DNA of 64,000 bases from an uncultured Lachnospiraceae bacterium (lineage in GTDB: Bacteria; Bacillota; Clostridia; Lachnospirales; Lachnospiraceae): assembly GCA_944376125.1 (NCBI GenBank), contig CALWBQ010000009.1, positions 1 to 64,000 of the forward strand, read 5' to 3'. This document shows positions 53,176 through 61,005 of the stretch, in pieces. The notes beneath the pieces were generated by a model. That model searched no databases. It was not told the DNA's origin and worked only from the letters and a program-made list of their open reading frames with translations. The stretch's first letter is position 1. Each line of letters starts with the position of its first letter. A program made the translations under genes and the position numbers.

Positions 53176-53217
53176 CAGGCCGCCCTCAAAATTCCGTGCG
53201 GTTTTCAGGGCGGCCTG
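53176..53217. terminator. Terminator between ldh and the DUF4397 gene
   Basis: 11-bp GC-rich stem CAGGCCGCCCT/AGGGCGGCCTG in the space between two convergent genes; T-run weak on both strands. Confidence 0.65.
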
Positions 53218-53226
53218 GGTTTGCAT

Positions 53227-54105
53227 TTAGTCTTCGACAGTCAGGGCCTGGAAGGGGAAAGAGGTCCAGGTATTGCCGATCAGATATGTGGTGTAGTTTG
53301 CGCCGGAACGGACATTCAGTGAGTAGGAGAGCAGAGGCCGGGGAGCCATAAGGGATCCGCTGAGGAAAGCCTGGAGAATGACTGGCATTTCCCGAATTGG
53401 CCGAATGGAGGCAGCCTCTGTGACAAAGAACCGGTAGGATCCGGCAGCCGTCTGCTTGTATGGAGATGCCTGGCTGAAGCTGATACCTGAGAAAGCGGTA
53501 TCTCCGTTGGCCATTCTGATGTCAAAAGAAGAACCGGGGAAGCTCATGTTTGCGACTCTGCAGCAGCCGAAACGGCAGGATTGGCAGGTGCATCCGGTAT
53601 CGGGAAGCTGTACCAGGCTGATGCCGCCGGAGGGAGAATCAACAGCGACAAATGTAAATTTTTGGCCGCCCCTAAACGGGAACTGATTTTGATATAAAAC
53701 GGCCCGCATCCGGTCGGAGCGGCGCACTGTAATTGTGTGAAACCCATCTGCCGCTGGGACATAGTCTGAAATCTTTCCGAAACCAACGTTTCGCCAGAAC
53801 AGGCGTCCATCAATCAGGAGATCCACGGAAAAGGGAAGAGCGGCAGCGCTGAGAAAACGGGCATGGCTGGCCTGGGATACTGGCAAAGGGGTCTGACAGC
53901 AGGCGGGCTGAAGGGATGCGGCGGGGGCCTGAGCAGGCAGACTGCCGGAAAGGTTTCTGTCTAATCCCCTGGTAGTTTCTGTGATGCAGGTTGAAAGCTC
54001 AGGGTCAGGTTCTGGAGTTGGGGAAGTCTCCGGTGGAACGATCTCCATTGACTCTGTCGGTTTGGTAGGAAAGAATGAAGCTAGAAAAGCAAAATTTTCT
54101 GCCAT
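53227..54105 (-). CDS. DUF4397 domain protein with Cys cluster
   Basis: 292-residue protein. It has an N-terminal Pro/Thr/Glu-rich linker (about 15-75), then DUF4397-type beta domains: ARFLSAAALPFSVDLLIDGR, NVGFGKISDYVPAADGFHTI, and again FDIRMANGDTAFSGISFSQA. Between them lies a Cys-rich loop CTCQSCRFGCC. There is no clear signal peptide, so location is uncertain; DUF4397 proteins are often cell-surface or spore-related. It is monocistronic. Confidence 0.75.
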   Translation of the reverse strand: MAENFAFLASFFPTKPTESMEIVPPETSPTPEPDPELSTCITETTRGLDRNLSGSLPAQAPAASLQPACCQTPLPVSQASHARFLSAAALPFSVDLLIDGRLFWRNVGFGKISDYVPAADGFHTITVRRSDRMRAVLYQNQFPFRGGQKFTFVAVDSPSGGISLVQLPDTGCTCQSCRFGCCRVANMSFPGSSFDIRMANGDTAFSGISFSQASPYKQTAAGSYRFFVTEAASIRPIREMPVILQAFLSGSLMAPRPLLSYSLNVRSGANYTTYLIGNTWTSFPFQALTVED

Positions 54106-54372
54106 AGGAACCTCAATAATGCTTTTGCTTTAAAATATGAGAGAACTTTCAGGAAGTTCCAAAAAGCAAGCGGAAAAGCGGTAAAAATCCGTGAAGAGAT
54201 GGGAGAATACGGCAGGATTTCCGGGGACGGATTACCTGAAAAAGATGCTGGCTGTCTGGCCGCTAATACAATAAAAATAATTTTTCAAATTTTGTTGACA
54301 AATAGAAAAATACATGCTATTATAACTGAGGCTTGTGAGTGAGCAAAAATGACAAGCCTAAAAAATGAAGAT

Positions 54373-54445
54373 GCTGCTGTGGCTCAGTCGGTAGAGCGTC
54401 GCATTGGTAGTGCGGAGGTCACGGGTCCGATTCCCGTCAGCAGCT
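54373..54445 (+). tRNA. tRNA-Thr (GGT)
   Basis: 73 bases. Acceptor GCTGCTG/CAGCAGC, D arm GCTCAGTCGGTAGAGC, anticodon loop TTGGTAG giving GGT, T arm ACGGG-TCCGATT-CCCGT. A terminator follows at once. CCA not encoded. Confidence 0.92.
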
Positions 54446-54454
54446 CTCTGAAAG

Positions 54455-54478
54455 TCCCGTGTTTACGGGATTTTTTTT
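54455..54478 (+). terminator. Terminator of tRNA-Thr
   Basis: Stem TCCCGT/ACGGGA with loop GTTT, then eight T. Confidence 0.85.
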
Positions 54479-54607
54479 GTATCCGGTAATCGAAAGGAAA
54501 TCAGACACACGTTCGATTGCAAAAGTGAGACAAAAGAATACAGAAGGGGAAATCCTAAACATATGGCATGTTTTAGATAGTAGGCTTGGACTATAGGTCT
54601 GAGCCTA

Positions 54608-54752
54608 TTTTTATATGCGCCTGGCAGGCACACGTTCGAAGGGGGCAAGTCCCTGTATGGCGTAAACTATTGCACCGCACTCCGCCGAACGGTACGCTGC
54701 ATGGTGCAGAAAGGGAGGGTAGAACTTCACAAAAAGAGCTCTGGCAGCTCTT
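54608..54752 (+). promoter_or_regulatory. Structured leader region upstream of the cell-wall protein gene
   Basis: Non-coding region with nested pairing: TGCACCGC.../...TGGTGCA stem (54671-54708) with an inner CCG/CGG, ending in a terminator-like hairpin AAGAGCT-CTGGC-AGCTCTT (54734-54752) before a GTTTTATTT run, and preceded by another terminator-like hairpin (TAGGCT/AGCCTA, 54581-54607, then TTTTTA). The layout is like a riboswitch or attenuator, or a small RNA. I do not recognise a known class. Confidence 0.4.
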
Positions 54753-54833
54753 GTTTTATTTGACCCGCAGGTGTATGATATTCCATAGAAATAAAATTAT
54801 TTGAGCGAGAGGCAAAAGCAGGAGGGAGAGGCA

Positions 54834-55955
54834 ATGAAGAAGAGAGGATTAATCATAGCAGGACTTTCGATGGCTATGACAGCAGCGATGGGGATTACGG
54901 TTTTGGCCGGCGTCAGGGGTGACGGGATGGCCGGGAGCTGGAAGTCTGATGCAAATGGCTGGTGGTGGCAGAACAGTGACGGAACATGGCCTGCAAATGC
55001 CTGGGTTTGGCTGGACGGAAATGGCGATGGAAGTGCTGAGTGCTACTACTTTAATGAAAACGGCTACATATTGACGAATACGACTTCGCCGGATGGGTAT
55101 GTGCTGGATGGTGACGGAGCCTGGACTGTAAATGGAGAGAAACAGACACAGGCGGTGAGCTATGATGTGGGATGGAATCACGACGGCATAGGATGGAAAT
55201 ATTATTCTGGCAGCCGATTTGTAACATCAGATTGGAAAAGAATCAAAGGAGAAAAATATTACTTTGATGAAAATGGTTATATGGTAACTGGCTTCCAGGA
55301 GATAGACGGTTTGTACTATTATTTTGACTCCACTGGGGCATTAAAAGACAAGACCTTCTATATGGACGGCATTTATTATGTTGTCGACCCGTCTGATGGC
55401 AGCATAACGGATGAGATTGATGAGTATGATTGGGCAGATTACAGACAGGATTATGAGACCAGTGAGAGAACATCCAATAAAAACACGGCGGATGAAGAGG
55501 AACGCGGGACAGAATCGGCTCCAGAAGATCCGGCGGTAAGCGATGCGGGGGAGACAGAATCCGATATTACTGAGAGCGAGGCGCAGGAAAAGATCCTTGC
55601 TCTGAAATCATCGTACCCCGAGGGAATGAAATGGGATAATTCCAACAGATACGCATCAGGAAACCGCATCGGATATGGCTGCGCAGGATTTGCTTACCTT
55701 GTTCAGGACAGTGTGTTTGGGAAAAATGGATCAGTAACCCGATATTCAGATTTTGATCCGGATAATATCCGCATTGGTGATCACATTAGAATTTACAACG
55801 GCAGTGGAGGAGAACACTCTGTGATTGTCTTGGATGTTTTGAGCGACGGAGTTGAGCTTGTAGAAGGAAACTATAACTCTTCCATTCATTGGGGACGGAC
55901 TATGAGCTTTGACAAACTGGAAGAAAATTTTATTTATTTGGAGAGCAGATACTGA
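54834..55955 (+). CDS. Secreted cell-wall-binding protein with NlpC/CHAP-like peptidase domain
   Basis: 373-residue protein with a signal peptide (about 1-27). Choline/cell-wall-binding-type repeats follow: SWKSDANGWWWQNSDGTWPA; IGWKYYSGSRFVTSDWKRIK; YYFDENGYMVTGFQEIDGLY. An acidic linker of about 40 residues leads to a C-terminal papain-like domain with candidate Cys in YGCAGFAYLVQD, His in GGEHSVIVLD and Asn in EGNYNSS. It probably cuts peptidoglycan stem peptides or is a surface amidase. GGAGGGAG sets the start. Confidence 0.8.
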   Translation: MKKRGLIIAGLSMAMTAAMGITVLAGVRGDGMAGSWKSDANGWWWQNSDGTWPANAWVWLDGNGDGSAECYYFNENGYILTNTTSPDGYVLDGDGAWTVNGEKQTQAVSYDVGWNHDGIGWKYYSGSRFVTSDWKRIKGEKYYFDENGYMVTGFQEIDGLYYYFDSTGALKDKTFYMDGIYYVVDPSDGSITDEIDEYDWADYRQDYETSERTSNKNTADEEERGTESAPEDPAVSDAGETESDITESEAQEKILALKSSYPEGMKWDNSNRYASGNRIGYGCAGFAYLVQDSVFGKNGSVTRYSDFDPDNIRIGDHIRIYNGSGGEHSVIVLDVLSDGVELVEGNYNSSIHWGRTMSFDKLEENFIYLESRY

Positions 55956-55990
55956 TAAAAAGGCAATTTCCACAATGACATATGATTTAG

Positions 55991-56021
55991 AAAGAGCTTT
56001 CTCTTAATGAGAAGGCTCTTT
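55991..56021 (+). terminator. Terminator of the cell-wall protein gene
   Basis: 13-bp stem AAAGAGCTTTCTC/GAGAAGGCTCTTT (one T-G pair), loop TTAAT, then T. Confidence 0.75.
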
Positions 56022-56065
56022 TGCTCGGCATTTTCGCAGAAATATCAGGCGGGAGGAAGGAGAAA

Positions 56066-56566
56066 ATGGAAAATAGATATTGCCAGGAGTGCGGCACAAA
56101 ATTAGTGATCAGAGAATTGGAGAATGAGGGAATGGTTCCGTTTTGCCCTAAGTGCAGGCAATTTCGGTTTCCGATGTATAATGTCGCGGTCAGCATGATT
56201 GTCGTAGACGAGCAGTCCGGCAAGATTCTTCTGATCCAGCAGTATGGGCGCCCTGTTTATATTCTGGTAGCGGGCTATGTGAATCGGGGAGAACAGGCGG
56301 AGCACGCGGCTGTGAGGGAGATAAAGGAGGAGACCAGCCTGACGGTTTCCAGGATCGAATTTAATCAGACTAAATTTTTCGAGCCCTCCAACACCTTGAT
56401 GTGCAATTTTGCAGCTTATGTGGAGGACAGCAGTGAGCTGAAGCTGAATGGGGAGGTGGATGCCTGTCGGTGGTTTACCCCGGAAGAAGCAAAAAATAGG
56501 ATTCTTTCAGGCAGTTTGGCGGCGGAATTTTTGAATGGTTATTTGAAAAAGCAGGAAAAAAACTGA
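56066..56566 (+). CDS. NUDIX hydrolase with zinc ribbon
   Basis: 166-residue protein starting MENRYCQECGTKL behind GGAAGGAG. The N-terminal zinc ribbon (CQECG ... CPKCRQ) resembles NADH pyrophosphatase. The Nudix box is GYVNRGEQAEHAAVREIKEE followed by TSL; the Gly of the box end is Ser here, all metal-binding Glu are kept. Substrate probably NAD(H) or another dinucleotide; not certain. The middle domain of NudC is absent. Confidence 0.85.
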   Translation: MENRYCQECGTKLVIRELENEGMVPFCPKCRQFRFPMYNVAVSMIVVDEQSGKILLIQQYGRPVYILVAGYVNRGEQAEHAAVREIKEETSLTVSRIEFNQTKFFEPSNTLMCNFAAYVEDSSELKLNGEVDACRWFTPEEAKNRILSGSLAAEFLNGYLKKQEKN

Positions 56567-56629
56567 TATTATTTCTGAAAAATAGAAATTTACGTTTATA
56601 AAAGTTAAAATTATAAAATTTTTATAAAA

Positions 56630-56672
56630 TTAGCACTCAACACTTGACAGTGCTAACAAAAGGTGCTATAAC
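56630..56672 (+). promoter_or_regulatory. CIRCE operator and promoter of the Hsp20 genes
   Basis: TTAGCACTC (56630-56638), nine bases, CAGTGCTAA (56648-56656): a CIRCE inverted repeat with a single mismatch to the usual GAGTGCTAA arm. It overlaps the -35 box TTGACA (56644-56649), which is 17 bases from TATAAC (56667-56672). The HrcA repressor should bind here, so the small heat-shock genes belong to the HrcA regulon. Confidence 0.88.
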
Positions 56673-56790
56673 ATAGTCAGAACAAAGGAAGAGGGATAAA
56701 AAGGAAGAGAAGAAAGAGATTTCCTGAATCCCCCGCACCGGTTCCAGAAATCAAGGTTGAAGAGCATAATGAGAAAAGGAGAGATGACTT

Positions 56791-57216
56791 ATGTTAATGC
56801 CTAGTATTTTTGGAGAAAGTTTACTGGATGACTTTTTTGGCGATCCGTTTGAACGTTATGAGACAGGTTCTTCTGAAATGATGAAGACGGATATTAAAGA
56901 TACAGATCAAGGTTATGAGATTACGATGAATCTGCCTGGTGTAAAGAAGGAAGATGTCAAGGCGGAACTCAAGGACGGTTATCTGACAATCAGTGCCGCG
57001 GCTAACAGCAGCAAGGATGAAAAGGACCAGGAAGGCCGGTACATCCGGAGAGAGCGTTACAGCGGTTCCTGCAGCAGAAGTTTTTACGTAGGGGACCAGG
57101 TGACAGAAGCGGATGTGAAAGCAAAATTTGAGAATGGTGCCCTAACGCTGTTAGTGCCTAAGAAAGAAGCGAAACCTGAAGTAGAAGATAAGAAATACAT
57201 TGCCATTGAAGGGTAA
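56791..57216 (+). CDS. Hsp20 small heat-shock protein (1)
   Basis: 141-residue Hsp20. Short N-terminal arm MLMPSIFGESLLDDFFGDPF, then the alpha-crystallin domain (MKTDIKDTDQGYEITMNLPG; VKAELKDGYLTISAAAN; ENGALTLLVPKKE with the L-x-V/I end). It holds unfolding proteins in soluble form. AAGGAGAG lies upstream. Behind a CIRCE operator, about 120 bases from the promoter. Confidence 0.93.
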   Translation: MLMPSIFGESLLDDFFGDPFERYETGSSEMMKTDIKDTDQGYEITMNLPGVKKEDVKAELKDGYLTISAAANSSKDEKDQEGRYIRRERYSGSCSRSFYVGDQVTEADVKAKFENGALTLLVPKKEAKPEVEDKKYIAIEG

Positions 57217-57241
57217 TACAGAGCTGAAGGAGGAATGACTT

Positions 57242-57706
57242 ATGTTGATGCCCAGCATTTTTGGAGATAATTTATTTGATGATTTTATGAATGATTTTCC
57301 GTTCTTTGATGATAGGGATGTAAAGAAAGCGGAGAAGAAACTGTATGGCCGGAGAGGCCGGAATTTGATGAAGACAGATATCAAGGAGATGGATCACAGC
57401 TATGAGCTGGAGATGGATCTGCCAGGATTCAAGAAGGATGAGATTAAGGTTTCGCTGGAGAATGGGTATCTGACCATCAGCGCAGCTAAAGGCTTGGATC
57501 AGGATGAGCAGGAGAAGAAGACAGGAAAATATCTTCGGAGAGAGCGCTACGCAGGAGCATGTGAGAGAAGTTTCTACGTAGGTGAGGATGTGACTCAGGA
57601 TGAGATCAAAGGAGAATTCAAACACGGTATTCTGAAGCTGACGATTCCGAAGAAGGAAGCAAAGGCTGAGGTTCCGGAGAAGAAATATATAGCCATTGAA
57701 GGGTGA
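57242..57706 (+). CDS. Hsp20 small heat-shock protein (2)
   Basis: 154-residue paralogue of the preceding gene. N-terminal MLMPSIFGDNLFDDFMNDFP, an insert with KKAEKKLYGRRGRNLMKTDI, then the alpha-crystallin domain (YELEMDLPGFKKDEIKVSLE; GILKLTIPKKEA). Both genes end KKYIAIEG, showing a recent tandem duplication. They are 25 bases apart and share the CIRCE promoter; they may form mixed oligomers. Confidence 0.93.
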   Translation: MLMPSIFGDNLFDDFMNDFPFFDDRDVKKAEKKLYGRRGRNLMKTDIKEMDHSYELEMDLPGFKKDEIKVSLENGYLTISAAKGLDQDEQEKKTGKYLRRERYAGACERSFYVGEDVTQDEIKGEFKHGILKLTIPKKEAKAEVPEKKYIAIEG

Positions 57707-57768
57707 TGGCATCAGAGAGAAAGGATCTGATTCCTTTGGAAATAAGAAATAAGCATTAACATAAATGG

Positions 57769-57807
57769 ACGCGGAGACTGACGCAAGGTTGGTTTCCGCG
57801 TTTTTTG
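57769..57807 (+). terminator. Terminator of the Hsp20 operon
   Basis: 7-bp stem ACGCGGA/TCCGCGT with further partial pairing inside, then TTTTTT. Confidence 0.8.
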
Positions 57808-57939
57808 TTTGATTGATTGTACTTCTGGCAGAGTGCCTCTGATAAAACGCATTTTTTAACAAAACTCAAACAATTTTGTGCTATCATAACAATAATATCA
57901 AATGTAATGCCAAGAACAATAAACAGGAGGAGTGATGGG

Positions 57940-58611
57940 ATGCCCCGGATTTTGGTAGTGGATGATGATGTAAAATTGACACAGAGTGTATGCGCGTATT
58001 TAAATGACAGTGGGTATGAGGCGGTAGGCTGCCTCAGCGCAGAGGCAGCTTACGAGGCCATGTACAGTAAGATATACGATCTGATCATTTCCGATATTAT
58101 GATGCCTGGGACAGACGGTTTTGAATTTGCCCGGACGGTGCGGGAAATCAATAAGACAATTCCTATCCTATTTATGTCAGCGAGGGACGATTTCCCGTCC
58201 AAAAAGAAAGGGTTTGATCTGGGAATCGACGACTATATGGTAAAACCCATCGAATTCAGTGAACTGCTTCTGAGGGTGAGGGCCCTGATGCGGCGAGCCA
58301 ATATCGAAGCCAGCAGGAAACTGACGGTAGGCAGTCTGCAGATGGATGCAGATGCGCTGTCTGCTGAGATTAACGGGGAGGAGATTCCTGTGACTATGCG
58401 GGAGTTTAATATTTTATACAAGATGCTGTCTTATCCAAACCATACGTTCTCGCGGTCCCAACTGATGGATGAGTTTTGGGGCTTGGAGAGCGATACCGGT
58501 CTTCGGGCGGTGGACGTATATATTACAAAATTGAGAGATAAGTTTTCCGCCTGCAAAGATTTTGAGATCAAGACGGTCAGAGGTCTGGGCTATAAGGCGG
58601 TGCTGAAATGA
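57940..58611 (+). CDS. OmpR-family response regulator
   Basis: 223-residue regulator. Receiver domain with acidic pair VVDDD, phospho-acceptor Asp in LIISDIMMPGTDG (about 53), Thr/Ser switch in FMSARDD and Lys in YMVKPIE. The C-terminal winged helix has NHTFSRSQLMDEFWG and RAVDVYITKLRDKF. The start at ATG 57940 behind GGAGG is chosen. Its gene overlaps the histidine kinase (ATGA). Target genes are not evident; the following small membrane proteins are candidates. Confidence 0.93.
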   Translation: MPRILVVDDDVKLTQSVCAYLNDSGYEAVGCLSAEAAYEAMYSKIYDLIISDIMMPGTDGFEFARTVREINKTIPILFMSARDDFPSKKKGFDLGIDDYMVKPIEFSELLLRVRALMRRANIEASRKLTVGSLQMDADALSAEINGEEIPVTMREFNILYKMLSYPNHTFSRSQLMDEFWGLESDTGLRAVDVYITKLRDKFSACKDFEIKTVRGLGYKAVLK

Positions 58612-59681
58612 TAAGGGGAGAGAACAGACAAACCAAGTCCCGCTTTCCATTGTCACTGTTTGCACTGTTCCTGATCGTTCTGTTATTAATGTCAGGAATT
58701 CATATTGGCCTGGTAGTTTTGGGAAATAAAAGGGAATGGCCGGAGTTTATACAGGTAGCGATTCCGATTGTGTACTGGACCGCAGTGGCCGCGGGGCTGA
58801 CGGTATTTACGAGATATAAAATTATCAAGACCTACGACCGGCCTATGCAGGAGCTGGCAAAAGCGGCAAAAAAGGTAGCCCATGGAGACTTTTCTGTCTA
58901 TGTTCCGCCGATTCACACCTCCAACCGCCATGACTATCTGGATCTAATGTTTCTGGATTTTAATAAAATGGTGGCAGAGTTAGGCAGCATTGAAACGATG
59001 CGAACGGATTTTATTGCAAATGTATCCCATGAGATTAAGACGCCCCTGACATCCATCCAAAATTATGCCCAGCTTCTGAAAAAACCGGGATTGACGAGGG
59101 AAGAGCAAGATGCCTATGTCTCATCGATTTTGAGCAGCACACGTCGGCTGTCTTCCCTGGTTACCAATATTTTGAAGCTCAATAAGCTGGAGAGTCAGGA
59201 GATCACGCCCCAATATACTCCTTATGATCTGTGCCGCCAGCTTAGCAGCTGCGCTTTGGGATTTGAGAATGTGTGGGAGGAGAAGAAGATTGAGTTTGAG
59301 GCTGATCTGGAAGACCGGGTTACCATCAATGCCGATGAAAGCCTGATGGAGCTGGTGTGGAATAATCTGCTTTCCAATGCATTGAAATTTACAGAACCTG
59401 GGGGGACTGTTATGTTAAGTCAGACTTCTGATGCGCATCGGGTCACGGTCAAGGTATCGGACACTGGATGCGGAATATCGGAAGAAGCCCGGCAACATAT
59501 TTTTGATAAATTTTATCAGGGTGATACCTCCCACGCCACAGAAGGAAATGGGTTGGGCCTTGCCCTGGTGCTCCGGGTTCTGCAGCTTATGGATGCCTCT
59601 ATCGGGGTAGAGAGTATAGAAGGAAGAGGAACGACAGTTACAGTTGAAATTCCGGTCGGCGAAAACAGGAAGGAGAGTTAA
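58608..59681 (+). CDS. Sensor histidine kinase
   Basis: 357-residue kinase with two membrane helices (about 13-37 and 50-67) and only a very short outer loop, so it may sense the membrane itself. HAMP-like segment, H-box ANVSHEIKTPLTSI (phospho-His), N-box WNNLLSNALKF, G1 SDTGCGI and G2 GNGLGLALV. Works with the upstream response regulator. Confidence 0.93.
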   Translation: MIRGENRQTKSRFPLSLFALFLIVLLLMSGIHIGLVVLGNKREWPEFIQVAIPIVYWTAVAAGLTVFTRYKIIKTYDRPMQELAKAAKKVAHGDFSVYVPPIHTSNRHDYLDLMFLDFNKMVAELGSIETMRTDFIANVSHEIKTPLTSIQNYAQLLKKPGLTREEQDAYVSSILSSTRRLSSLVTNILKLNKLESQEITPQYTPYDLCRQLSSCALGFENVWEEKKIEFEADLEDRVTINADESLMELVWNNLLSNALKFTEPGGTVMLSQTSDAHRVTVKVSDTGCGISEEARQHIFDKFYQGDTSHATEGNGLGLALVLRVLQLMDASIGVESIEGRGTTVTVEIPVGENRKES

Positions 59682-59686
59682 TTCCC

Positions 59687-60256
59687 ATGACAAATCAGAC
59701 AGAAAAAAACGAAACGGGATATATTGGTTATGAGTACCGGGAGATTTCGGTTCCCAGGGAATGGTCCTCTCTATGTATGGACAGCTATCCCTGTTTTGGC
59801 TGGGAGCCGGATCCCAATCAAGGTGAGGGGGATGAGGCGCGCTGTGGAGGGGATGCGGGAGCGTCAAAAAAGAGAGCAAGATTATATTTTCGCCGCCGCC
59901 GTAATCTCTGCAATAAGGCAGAACTGACCCGGCTGCAGCGGCATTTTGACAGCTGCGTGGCAGAACTGGAAGAGTTAAAAAAGTCAGAAAAGACGGTGCC
60001 CGCTATGTGGGCGCTGGCTGCAGGAATTTTAGGAACTGCTTTTATGGCAGGAGCGACTTTTGCGGCGGTTGCGAATCCGCCGATTATCTGGCTGACAGTT
60101 TTGCTGGCCATACCTGGATTTTTAGGATGGATCCTTCCATACTTTTTCTACCAGATGATGGTGAGAAAAAAGATGGAGGAGATCCGGCCGCTGATGGAAC
60201 AAAAATACGATGAGATTGATAAGATATGTGAGAAAGGTACCAATCTGCTGTACTGA
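59687..60256 (+). CDS. Membrane protein downstream of the two-component system
   Basis: 189-residue protein. The soluble N-terminal part has many Cys (MDSYPCFGWEP; ARCGGDAG; RRRRNLCNKAELTRL), then a coiled helix and two membrane helices (about 105-127 and 132-152), and a charged C-terminal helix. It begins five bases after the kinase gene, so it is in its operon. I know similar proteins only as unnamed companions of such kinases in Lachnospiraceae. Function unknown. Confidence 0.7.
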   Translation: MTNQTEKNETGYIGYEYREISVPREWSSLCMDSYPCFGWEPDPNQGEGDEARCGGDAGASKKRARLYFRRRRNLCNKAELTRLQRHFDSCVAELEELKKSEKTVPAMWALAAGILGTAFMAGATFAAVANPPIIWLTVLLAIPGFLGWILPYFFYQMMVRKKMEEIRPLMEQKYDEIDKICEKGTNLLY

Positions 60257-60388
60257 GACACAGGGGAACCGGATGCTTTGAGCGCGTCTGGCTCTCCTTT
60301 TTTAATATTTCAGAAACATAATGGAAGCAATTTGTAAATATTGGCCTGATAAGATGAAGATATCAATAAGGAAGGAGGACAATCGAGG

Positions 60389-60427
60389 ATGATGATTCTA
60401 GCTGTTTCAGGATTTATCGGATGCTGA
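60389..60427 (+). other. Possible 12-residue leader peptide
   Basis: A strong AAGGAGGAC precedes ATG and the frame MMILAVSGFIGC with stop TGA. It is followed by hairpin CCAACAG/CTGTTGG (60448-60471) and the next gene. It may be a leader peptide or just a decayed start; support is the good ribosome site only. Confidence 0.35.
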
Positions 60428-60499
60428 TAACAATTGGCGCAGTTTTCCAACAGGAATTGCTGTCTGTTGGCTGTATAAAAAATAGGAGGAAAAAAGAAC

Positions 60500-60868
60500 A
60501 TGAAAAAAAGTAATTTTGCGGCATTAATTTTAGGAACCATCGGAATTGTCTTCTTTGCTATGGGGATGTGCATGGTGCTGCTGCCTGAGTGGGGCCTGAT
60601 GAATCAGGGTGTGGTCTGTGGAGTGATCGGCCTTGTGGTGCTTTTGATCACTGTGCTGGTATGGCGCAAGATGGAAGGCAAAGCCCCTGTCAAGCTGAAT
60701 GGAAAAGTGCTGGGAGCTTCCTGCCTCGGAGTGTTTGGTGCTCTTCTTCTGGGAGTAGGCATGTGCCTGAGCATGGTCTTTGGCAGTATGGTTCTGGGCA
60801 TTGTCGTTGGACTGGTGGGAATTATTGTTTTGCTGATGCTGATCCCCCTGACCAAGGGGCTCAGGTAG
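60500..60868 (+). CDS. Small four-helix membrane protein
   Basis: 122-residue protein of two repeated halves, each with two membrane helices: ALILGTIGIVFFAMGMCMVL + VVCGVIGLVVLLITVLVW, and LGASCLGVFGALLLGVGMCL + VLGIVVGLVGIIVLLMLIPL. The internal repeat GxxxxGxGMC suggests an inside-out duplicated fold. AGGAGG precedes the ATG. Function unknown; near a two-component system but separated by about 240 bases. Confidence 0.7.
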   Translation: MKKSNFAALILGTIGIVFFAMGMCMVLLPEWGLMNQGVVCGVIGLVVLLITVLVWRKMEGKAPVKLNGKVLGASCLGVFGALLLGVGMCLSMVFGSMVLGIVVGLVGIIVLLMLIPLTKGLR

Positions 60869-61005
60869 GAAACTTTTTCTGCCCGAGGAGATAGGAGAAC
60901 AACTGAGATTTTACAAACTTCATACAGAGCTGGGATGTCAGATTTTACAATTCTTTCCTATACTGAAATCGAAATCTATAAGACCTACAAGGCAGGAGGA
61001 AGAAT

